Below are positions 56,260 through 64,000 of a stretch of DNA of 64,000 nt, one piece after another; positions within the stretch are counted from its first letter, which is position 1, and each line of letters opens with the position of its first letter. The notes beneath the pieces were generated by a model. It made no database searches. It saw only the letters and a list, made by a program, of their open reading frames with translations, and had not been told where the DNA came from. This DNA is from Phyto melanocephala (Eukaryota > Arthropoda > Insecta > Diptera > Rhinophoridae). Made by a program: the position numbers and the translations under genes. The stretch covers positions 75,643,797 through 75,707,796 of the forward strand of contig OW799233.1 of assembly GCA_941918925.1 (NCBI GenBank), in the 5' to 3' direction.

Positions 56260-57060
56260 TTAATTCCTTATGGATTCCCAGTTCGAGTTCCCCAGGTACT
56301 CCGAATTTGGCATAGTATTCACTGTAAAATTCTCGCGTCTAATATGCTTAAACGCAGGACAATGACAGAGATAGTGTATCAAAGTCTCTTCCTCTTTCTC
56401 GCATGTTCTAAATGTCGTTTCCTCAGACAATTTAATGCGAGCTAGATGGGTTCTCAATTCCGTAAGACCTGTAATTACACTGGTTAGTCTCCTAAGTGTT
56501 GGTCTACTTAACCTCAGAATTTCCTTTGATTTCCCAAGATTTGATTCACCCCATAGTATTTTTGTCACTTTATCGACATCAGTGCTTTGCCATTTTCTGG
56601 CATGTTCCTCCTTCACCCAACATTTAAGTTCATCCTTGAATCGTTTAAGGGGTTTAGCGTTCTCCAAGGTTATGGTACTGAGAAGAGCAACCATTTTAGA
56701 TAGTTTATCGGCTTTCTCGTTTCTGATCAGCCCGTGATGGCTTGGTATCCATATTATCTCCAGATGTTCACAATTTGCATATGAGCTTATCTCGCTCTTG
56801 CATTGCAAAACGTTCTGGGATCCAACCTTCTCCTTTCTCAATGTTTTATTCACTGATTGGGTATCCGCAAAGATACGAATCAGGGCTTTGCTATTCGTTT
56901 CCTTTATCCATTTAATTCTTTCCATAATCGCTACGATCTCAGCCTGGAAAATGGCATTGTGATATGGTAGATGGAAGTATTTGCTTCTGTTTCGGCTTAT
57001 GTCATATAAGCCCACTACAGTTTGGTCACCAATCTTTCAACCGTCTGTATAAAGGTCGAT
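56260..57060 (-). pseudogene. LINE C RNase H and C-terminal finger
   Basis: DLYTDG, the first RNase H motif, sits just before a stop that separates it from GLYDISRNRSKYFHLPYHNA, IFQAEIVAIMERIKWIKE, IRIFADTQSVNKTL and LEIIWIPSHHGLIRNEKADK, which carry the other catalytic acids. The end FRTCEKEEETLIHYLCHCPA is a Cys/His finger usual in this group. RNase H would remove RNA from the hybrid during insertion. Confidence 0.8.
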
Positions 57061-58310
57061 TTCATTGGTGTTTCCTATCCTGGTTAGTTCATCCCATTCT
57101 CTCTCTTCCGGTATTATGGTGATGCAGTTAGTATTTTCACATCTCATCGGGATTTTTTCACATATTACTTCCGTAATATTTCCCATCGGTAAGATATCCG
57201 TTACTCTTTGATATCTGGTCTTATGTTCTCCTATAAGCCGTTCATCTATTGCCATTAATCTTGTACCAGCTATAGCCGCCCCATATTTTACCTGAACTTC
57301 TATTTGCCAAATTGATAGTATATTCTCAATAGCCATTGTCGATGTGGTCCTCATGGCACCGCAAATTCTAATGCAGCACTGTCTCTGAATCTTTTGAAGA
57401 TGTTTAATATTCACCTTCTTCTCTAGGGATGTCCACCACACTAACGCGGCATACGTCATGATCGGCCGCAGTACACTCATATATATCCAATGTGTAATCC
57501 TTGGGCTTATGCCCCACTTTGAGCCTATCGCTCTTCTGCTAAGGCCCCATATTCTCAGAACCTTTTCTACTTTACACTCAATGTGGTCCTTCCAGGATAG
57601 TGTCCAATCAATTATTTTATCAATCTTAATTGTCTTATTCCGAAAGACGGGATAGCATTGCATTGGTATCTTCCTCTTTCTCGTAAACAAGCAGATTTCA
57701 GTCTTGTCCAAGTTCACATTGATCCCTCGCTCTTTTGCCCAGTTATAGGATATATTCAGAGCCTCCGTTGCTCTCATACATAAAGAATTTGGATTCGTCC
57801 CCTGATCAGTATCGCAACATCACCCGCACAGCAGATAGGCTTGAATCCATTCCGTCGACGATACGCTCCATGGTTTTCAATAAGAATGATGTTAGGCTTA
57901 TGGGCCTATAAGCTTTAGGATTTGCTTAATTTTCCTTCCCTGGTTTAGGTATGAAAACGACTCTCGCCTTCTTCCATTCCACAGGGGTATACGCATATTT
58001 AGGCAAATAGTGAAAATGTTTGCCAGCCTTATATCGATTAGGTCAAAGCTTCTTTGTAGGATAGAAGGAAAATTACCGTCTGGCTCTGGTGCCTATGGCA
58101 AGAAACTAATTACCGCCTCTCTGACCATCTTTGCGGTTATAATTATATCCGTCGTAGCATTCACATCATGGGGGTGGGGATTTTCCCCATCATCCGCCAT
58201 TTCTATTTGGATGTGTGCCTCTATCAGTATTCCTTATGTTTCCTCCATCGTCTCCGACCTTTTCCCGTTCGAATCAACGAGGGTTTCCCGAATGGGTATG
58301 AGTTTTAGAT
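57037..58310 (-). pseudogene. LINE C reverse transcriptase, internal deletion
   Basis: From 58.2 kb: DVNATTDIIITAKMVREAVI, FPSILQRSFDLIDIRLANIF, WKKARVVFIPKPGKEN, AYRPISLTSFLLKTMERIVD and then at once KPICCAGDVAILIRGRIQ, so the palm stretch with the first catalytic Asp is missing. The second catalytic box reads AGDVA where ADDVA is expected. The thumb and connection follow: ALNISYNWAKERGINVNLDK and SRRAIGSKWGISPRITHW, YMSVLRPIMTYAALVWW (57037-57777). Confidence 0.75.
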
Positions 58311-58536
58311 AGGAATTTCTTAATTCTAGAAACGTCATTCACACTGTCCACCTGATTGCAAAAAAGCCTCCAGAATCTGCTTTTGGCGATTCTTACTGCC
58401 TTATTGTATATTCTGAGCTTTTCATTGTTATCCCCACTATACTATTTAATTGTTTCTTCCGATAGGCTTTGTTAAATAGCCTACGGGGTTCCTTCCTGAG
58501 ATTAATCAGTTCACCTGTCATCCTTTCTCTCGGGGT

Positions 58537-58986
58537 TCACCTTTGTCGGAGTGGACAATGCTCTTCAAAGGTTTCCTTAAAATCGGCCGTCAGTCTTGCC
58601 ACCATCGAATCTATCGTGCCCAGATTTCCATCCGGTTCCGGATAAGTTTCGAGTTTATGTTGTAGACTTAACCTAAAAGTTTGCCAATCTGCCTTGACCT
58701 TATTCCTAAAAGTCACCGGTGGCGGATGAGTCCAAGTCATGAAAATATAACGTTGGTCCGAATAAGAGTGTATATCAGACACGTGCCAATCGAAAATTTC
58801 ATCAATCAAATTTTCTGAACATATAGTCAATTGATGTGACCTCTTCCCTGTTCTGTTAATAAAAGTAGGTTTATTACCAGAGTGAAGGGTAAATAAGTTA
58901 TTTGCATTTGGGAATTCCCATAGGGCGTCTCCTCTCTTGTTACAGTTCGTGCAGCCCCCAAGAGAGGTGATGCGAGTTCCCATCAC
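58537..58986 (-). pseudogene. LINE C APE endonuclease, C-terminal half
   Basis: NKRGDALWEFPNANNLFTLH, GNKPTFINRTGKRSHQLTIC and EIFDWHVSDIHSYSDQRYIF follow the order of LINE endonucleases. The catalytic His of the usual SDH is Gln (SDQRYIF). The N-terminal half near 59000-59200 is present only as broken frames. Confidence 0.75.
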
Positions 58987-59427
58987 AGCCTATTAAAATA
59001 TTCCTACCTGTTCTCCTTGCCGATGTTATAATACTTCTTAAATCCGACGTTGGTGGTAGTGTCGCAGTGTCAGAAGGTTGATACACCGATGCCAGCATTA
59101 AATTGCGTGAGCCATGTATTAAAGTGATGGCGTCCGCTGTAGATAAATCTGAGGAAAAAGAAAATTTAACCCCTTATGGCAAAGTATACAAGTTCTGGGT
59201 CGAGACCTAGTTTTAGCATAAAATAATTGGTAATCACACTCATTCAAGCCAATGACTCTGTTCCTAACAGTTCAGAGTTCCTTTATGAGAATTATGTGTA
59301 TCTTACCTTTTGTTATATTTTATATCAAAGCCTGTGTAGCCGTTCTGCTCCGATGGAGATTGATCCGCAAGAGCAGCATCTTTGTTGTTCGGCTAAAATA
59401 GATTCTTCTTGGGATTGAGTGATCTCT

Positions 59428-60632
59428 TCATTGGCAAGGGGTGCCATTCGCCTTCTTTAGCCTCCTTTGCCTCATTTTCGGGATTTTTCTTCTCCATTGG
59501 ATTATGTGTCCAAACAATGGGCGTCTTACCAACTTTGAAGAAGATGTTGTTCCCGCGAAGTACACCTTTCCTTTTTGCTCCTCGAGGTAAGACATGGAGG
59601 GTTTTTCCACCCCTACTACTATCGGGGTACCATCGTCAGTTTCCTCACGATGGAAAACCTCCTATTTGTCTACTTCCAACCCTCTGTTTTGTTTGCCAAT
59701 GATTTTAAGCATTGCTTTGCTATCTAGTTTGCTGCCCCAACCTTTAACGAAAAATAAAACCTTGGTTAGGGATGGGATATCGGCCTTTTTCACCATGGCA
59801 AGTTTGCCACCCTCCCACGGGGCTGGTATGCCTCCCACTAGGTCTTTTAGAATATGTGCACAGGTGTCTGATTCTAGTTGTAGAAACAGTACTTCCCTGG
59901 CGAACCTACAACAGTGGAGCATTATCATCCGCTTCAGATTATTCGAAGAGTTTTCCTTCGGGAGTTGGGAATTACTTCCAATCTGGTAGCTTTTTATCTT
60001 TTTAGTATTGCCAACGATGTTCTGATCCTCTGGAGATCGAACTTTCTTGCCCTTTTCGGTAGAAATGGGTGTAGATGAGTCTTTCTCTTTAAGGACATCC
60101 CGTTGACCTTTCTTATTTATTCTCTGGTTCTTTTTGGCAGTCTTTCTCTGCTGCGCTCCGGAGCGAGTTCTTATTTTATCTGTGGTGAGCTTGGCAATGC
60201 TTGCACTTACTTCCTCAATCATTTTCTCTACCTCAGTGGTATTTTTTATGCATAACACCGTAGTGTTATCATCTTCTATGTTTGAGTCAGAGGTATCGGA
60301 GTCCTCGCCTGTCTTGTGTGGCTAGGGATGCTTAAAGCTCACGCTTGAATCCAATCTCTCATTCTCTATTCTTCTTGATGCTTCATCAATGACGGAATTG
60401 TTTCCTTACAGTCATTTGATGACGACGACTCGGGGCCTGTTTGCTCTCCACCATTAGCCGACGGTACTGAGTTTATTAGGCTCTGCACCGTAACTTTCAT
60501 TTCTTTGCTTTCACTGTTCATTTTTGGTTTAATCTTATTTTTATTTTGTCCGCGAGAAGTTCTTAGAACCCCTAGGGTCAGAGAAAGTTTATGGGGTCTG
60601 GTCACTACAAGATGCGACAAATCCCCACTCAT
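59428..60632 (-). pseudogene. LINE C ORF1
   Basis: First part MSGDLSHLVVTRPHKLSLTL, GVLRTSRGQNKNKIKPKMN (60366-60632), then EVEKMIEEVSASIAKLTTDK, a Lys/Arg-rich low-complexity region, and MIMLHCCRFAREVLFLQLES with DTCAHILKDLVGGIPAPWEG (59662-60258), last KVYFAGTTSSSKLVRRPLFG in another frame (59428-59610). Basic, Ser/Gln-rich LINE ORF1 without a visible CCHC knuckle. Broken by at least two frameshifts. Confidence 0.65.
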
Positions 60633-60699
60633 TAAGATAATATTTCAACTTCTATGTATTGCAAATACATAAATAGAAAATTCTAGAATATTATATTAT

Positions 60700-61033
60700 A
60701 TATAAATATATGTAATAAAATGTAAATTTCGATAACTTATTAGGGATGTATTTTTAGGTAGGTGGCGGTCTATAAAAAATATCCTTGCAAAATTTGATGC
60801 CACTAACTTTTTCAGTTAGAGCTCAGTTCAACATACGGACATGCCGAGATCGTCCGTATTGTTACATAGATATTTAAACTTGGAAATTGTACATTGATAT
60901 GGAAAACACAAAAAATGTATTTTAAAGTCATAGAATTTTATATTTAGATAGTGATCAAAATCTATGTTTTCTTATAAAACTTATTTTTTTTTAACTTAAA
61001 ATATACGCTAAAAAAGTAGCGGGTAATAGCTAG
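60700..61033 (+). mobile_element. Helitron 3' fragment
   Basis: Ends with hairpin CGCTA/TAGCG (loop AAAAAG, about 61004-61020), GGTAATAG and CTAG (61030-61033) before a T. The hairpin stem equals that of the Helitron at 37460-39913. No TC-type 5' end is visible, so it is truncated. Confidence 0.7.
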
Positions 61034-61608
61034 TATTTTTATAAAAATGTGAAGGGCGTTTAATAAGTCAGGGCGATGTTTACAATGTGTTACGGACATT
61101 TTCTTTTTCTGTTTTATTCAGCTCAGGGCTGGGCAAAATATATACCTTGATGTATTTCAAATACAAAATACAAATACTTTCAATTTGTGTATTTCAAATA
61201 CACATACTTTTAAGTTGTGTATTTCAAATACAAAATACAGATACAAAATACAAATATTTTTTGAATTTCGGTCTCATAAAATTGCCCACCCAATACTTTA
61301 TTTACTTACTATATAAGTATGTACCTACATATGATACACAATTTAATCAATAAAATTGTTAAAGTGTAAAATTTTCATTAGTAAAAAGCTCATTTACTTT
61401 TTACATTTGAGAGACTTATTTTGTAAATTTGCGTTTTTCTAGCGTCAAGTTTTTACTGGGGAAGTAAGTGAAAAAAGCATATTTAAAATTTAATAGTTAG
61501 TAAATAAAAAATGTATTCAATAAAACAGGTTTTTCCTTTAATATAAACTAGATTTTTTAAAGAATCATCAGATAAGCAGCCTCTTGTTGGGGAATGTATA
61601 AAACCTGC

Positions 61609-62449
61609 TTAGGAAAATAATCTTTCTACATGCTCTGAGGAACACAAGCTACTGTTACATTTTCTTAATGCATTTTTAATATTTGGATAGATTTCCAAAA
61701 CCGAAATTTCCTTGCTCTTATCATTTAGGAAACTGATGAACTCTAATTCCAAATTTGATGTGCGAGGTTGATCAATGTTCTTGTCCGCAAAGACAATAAA
61801 ATCTTCATCTACTTCATCTGCTGCATCCAAGCATTGCTTCACGTTTTTTGTAATTTTTTTCTAATGTATCTATTGCCAAGTTTTTAATTCGTTGCCTCTC
61901 GTTTCCAGAGATGTTTTCTGGCAGCCTACGCATTTTAAAACTTGAGTAGAAACATGACGCCAATATGCCTCTATTTGCTTCAGGTGCCAGCATCAAAAAC
62001 TTCACAAATCTTCTCTCAACGCTCTCCTTTAGTTTTGCAAAATACAACTGAAATGTCTCAAATTGTTATAATGCAGCCGATCTAATCTGGTTCTTACAGA
62101 TATTAAAGTAGGCAAAACTGTTCCATAATAGCAATTATTTCCCTGTATGTAGTCCAAAGCCGTAGCTATTTCCATATTTCAATGAATTCCTCGAAGTACT
62201 CCAGTTCTATAGCTGAGAACGTGTTAGCCTTATCAAACTTAACAAATAATCCATTTAATTTTGATTTTATTTTCATTAGCTCTACTATGGAATCGAAAAG
62301 AGAGTTCCATCTTGTGGGACATGGATATACTAACTGATGTCTGGATTAATTCCATAATAAAGTACATTTAGCAATTGCCGAGTAGTGAATCCTACAGGCA
62401 CGAAATTTTTTTATGAAAATATTCATATCTGTTGTGGCTAAAAGACTTA
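61609..62449 (-). pseudogene. hAT transposase relic
   Basis: Right to left: VYPCPTRWNSLFDSIVELMK near 62.3 kb (hAT CPTRWNS motif), FAKLKESVERRFVKFLMLAP and FKMRRLPENISGNERQRIKN (61814-62047), VLEIYPNIKNALRKCNSSLC and SSEHVERLFS (61609-61842), the dimerisation signature. Frames change between pieces. The Harbinger element interrupts the gene at 62447; decayed coding sequence seems to go on beyond 63443. Confidence 0.75.
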
Positions 62450-62666
62450 GGGGCATATTCATAGTCATCAAAAAAGTCGACTTTAACAGTACTTAAGTCA
62501 ATTTCTTAAAAAAGTCTACTCTAAGTCATTCATAGACAACTTAAAGTTGGTTTTTGACATTAAAGTCGGCTCTAAATTTAAAACCAGCTGAACCTGTTGT
62601 TAACTCTATTTACAATAACATCAGCTGTTCATTGTAAAGTTAAAAGATTTATTGAAAATTAAAAAA

Positions 62667-62876
62667 ATGCCAAGATTTCAAGATATTGAAAGAGATTTTT
62701 CAATAACTGGTGATTGTGAGGATGATTTTTGTGTAAGGAAGCCTAAAAATTACAAAAATAGATTTAATCCCTTCGATCTAAGCGATGAGGATTTTTATTC
62801 CCGCTACAGATTTGACAAAATTAAAACTCGTTTTTTGTTAAGCTTTGGTAAGATGAAAGCATCGTTTCCCTTTTAG
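62667..62876 (+). pseudogene. Harbinger transposase, N-terminal exon
   Basis: ATG at 62667 (MPRFQDIERDFSITGD), then KNRFNPFDLSDEDFYSRYRF and DKIKTRFLL, typical of the N-terminal region of PIF/Harbinger transposases. A donor-like G|GTAAGA at about 62848 may end the exon. The DDE core is absent. The frame stops at 62876. Confidence 0.75.
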
Positions 62877-63133
62877 CTTTTCACGAATTTTTTTTTTCTG
62901 TATTAATGAGATATCATTTTCTCTGTTTTCTACCACATACAAGTGTGCGTTTACACACTCCCGGAGGCATTCTTTCTCAGAAGCACTCCAATTTGCATCT
63001 CCTGGCTTCTTCAGTTTCTGAAAGTAAAACATTTATTAAATGCCAAACTAAAAATATATCACACATATGTACATGTGTATGTACATATGTACATAAATAT
63101 GTTATTGAGACTTACCATTTCTGTTTTTTCCAT
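62838..63133 (-). pseudogene. Harbinger Myb/SANT-like protein, truncated, two exons
   Basis: Exon 1 63133-63116 (ATG then EKTEM), donor ATG|GTAAGT at 63116/63115, intron of 98 bases, acceptor TTTCAG at 63018, exon 2 63017-62838. The joined frame is open: KLKKPGDANWSASEKECLRE, CVNAHLYVVENRENDISL and QKKKIREKLKG match the Myb-like DNA-binding partner that Harbinger transposases need for nuclear entry and DNA binding. It runs into the transposase exon at 62838-62876, probably at a deletion joint. Confidence 0.7.
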
Positions 63134-63842
63134 TATTTTAATAAATTTTGATTTTATACATACATAGATGTAAAACGCTTTAAAATTTTTATTTTTTATT
63201 GTTTGCTTCAACAAAAGTAAACAAAAGAAAAGCAGCTGATCAAGTTGCCACTTTTTATTTTTTAAAAAGAAATTGTATGCCAGAGTTAAGCAAATAAGAG
63301 TTGACACCCATTTAAAGGCAGCTCAACTTAAAGTATACTTTTTTTCTGACTATGAATACCAAAAAGATAGTAAAAGCTTTTAACTTAAAGATTAACTTTA
63401 GTAAGAGCCGACTTTAGTTTGCGACTATGAATACAAGCCTTAATGTGTGGTTGACACATCTCAGATGCCTCGGCAAATATAACTCTCTAGCTTTTCATTT
63501 GATATCACATGATTAGTGTAAATGAATTCGCCTCAGACGAAACAATTTAAAGCTGAATAGTATTTTTGGCAAATGTGAAATTTTAATGGTCATAGTTTTT
63601 TGCGATTTTCGCTTTTGTGTGACACAACTTATTTTTAAATTTATTGTAAAATATAAATGTATTTTGTATAAATGTGTCTTTGAGCCACATGTATTTGAAA
63701 TACAAAATACTTTTAAGTTGTGTATTTGAAATACAAAATACTTTCAAACCATGTATTTCAAATACAGATACAAAATACGTATTTGTATCTTGTATCTGTA
63801 TTTCAAATACAAGTATTTCAAATACTGCCCAGGCCTGATTAC

Positions 63843-64000
63843 CCGGAATAGTTATATAGTGTGTAACCTTCAAATAAGTTTTTAATATGTTTGTGTTTTC
63901 TTCATTTAAATGAGTTTCAAATAAAAAAAAATATTGGCTTGTTTTATGTAGTTAAATAGTGATGTATATAATAATTTATTTTCGATTCCATTAATATTGT
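63843..64000. other. Window end, nothing recognised
   Basis: Short AT-rich sequence flanking the hAT; no coding signal. Confidence 0.4.

Larger units (their letters stand above)
56093..60640 (-). mobile_element. LINE C, near full length, with RNase H
   Basis: Read on the minus strand: ORF1 (60632 to about 59430), APE endonuclease (59000-58537), reverse transcriptase (about 58310-57040), RNase H (57060-56260) and a 3' end with an AACCTAACCTAA tail at 56094-56105. RNase H in a LINE with APE endonuclease fits the I/LOA group. It lies within the endonuclease region of LINE B. Frameshifts, stops and deletions make it non-functional. Confidence 0.8.
62450..63439. mobile_element. PIF/Harbinger element, 990 bp
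   Basis: Ends GGGGCATATTCATAGTC and the complement of GGCTTGTATTCATAGTCGC, flanked by TTA (62447-62449, 63440-63442), the TWA-type duplication of Harbinger. Subterminal AAAGTCGACTTTAA/AGTCGGCTC motifs recur on both sides. It keeps the 5' ends of two genes facing one another. Confidence 0.9.
61124..63837 (-). mobile_element. hAT element, 2714 bp, with a Harbinger inside
   Basis: Ends CAGGGCTGGGCAAAATAT (61124) and the complement of CAGGCCTGGGCAGTATTTG (63837). Both subterminal zones (61140-61260, 63690-63825) are packed with GTATTTGAAATAC and GTATTTCAAATACAAAATAC palindromes. No clean 8-bp duplication is seen (ATTCAGCT against ATTACCCG). A transposase relic lies on the minus strand. Confidence 0.8.

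Noticed and set aside
58010..58312. Plus-strand frames of 97-131 codons at 58010, 59409 and 59594
   Set aside because: Antisense of LINE C coding regions, which read clearly on the minus strand.
61116..61123. 8-bp duplication for the hAT at 61124-63837
   Set aside because: ATTCAGCT and ATTACCCG do not match, so the element is called from ends and protein only.

Overview
This looks like a piece of heterochromatin-like or repeat-rich DNA from a higher fly (Diptera, Brachycera, probably a calyptrate such as a blowfly, house fly or relative). The main reason is at least fifteen copies of DINE-1/INE-1-like elements (Helentron-associated, non-autonomous rolling-circle elements). They share a 5' end with TATACCC, a GACCCCATAAAGTATATAT block, a GTCTGTCCGTCTG microsatellite and a 3' hairpin ATTCGGCCGTGCCGAAT followed by CTTACTTGTT. 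The AT richness, spliced-looking ORFs, LINEs, hAT, mariner, pogo, Harbinger, Helitron and Ty3/gypsy elements agree. I see no intact host protein gene, no tRNA or rRNA gene and no prokaryotic operon. The only host-gene candidate is a core promoter plus a three-codon first exon near 36.53-36.59 kb.

Layout. 1-10.16 kb: one LINE on the minus strand (LINE A), cut by a hAT element and three DINE-1-like insertions; one of these carries six exact 288-bp tandem units and another carries a nested inverted copy and a 117-bp palindromic MITE. 10.16-13.02 kb: an unclassified DNA transposon (here TE-X) with terminal inverted repeats of 0.4-0.5 kb and a TAA duplication. 13.67-15.93 kb: a decayed transposase that I place tentatively near Transib/RAG1. 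16.24-18.08 kb: a pogo/Tigger derivative split by a hAT element. 18.41 kb and 25.18 kb: two hammerhead ribozyme motifs. 19.8-25 kb: DINE-1-like copies, two mariner relics, a 68-bp LINE stub and a decayed gypsy pol. 26.1-27.4 kb: a second Transib/RAG1-like relic whose right end matches the end of TE-X. 27.4-34.6 kb: a MITE, DINE-1-like elements and hAT elements nested in one another. 35.2-36.1 kb: a complete Helitron. 37.4-45.0 kb: a DINE-1-like element stuffed with a 2.45-kb Helitron, a hAT (itself holding DINE-1-like and Harbinger pieces) and a 2.4-kb DINE-1-like element.

46.3-54.1 kb: a minus-strand hAT transposase relic containing a DD41D mariner fold-back element and a second hAT; the second hAT contains a DINE-1-like copy and a complete gypsy-type LTR element with identical 140-bp LTRs. 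54.1-60.6 kb: two minus-strand LINEs, the second (with RNase H) sitting in the endonuclease region of the first. 60.7-61.03 kb: a Helitron 3' tail. 61.12-63.84 kb: a hAT element with a 990-bp Harbinger element inside it.

The elements work together only as layers of insertion: target-site duplications (8 bp for hAT, 4 bp for gypsy, TA for mariner/pogo, TTA/TAA/TAG for Harbinger-like) and repaired reading frames across the insertions give the order of events. Almost every coding region is broken. The most unusual items are the covarying pair of hammerhead ribozymes, TE-X with its shared termini, the fold-back mariner, the gypsy copy that looks newly inserted but cannot encode an active integrase, and the Harbinger element that keeps facing fragments of both of its proteins. 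All family assignments come from reading motifs by eye; no database search was possible.
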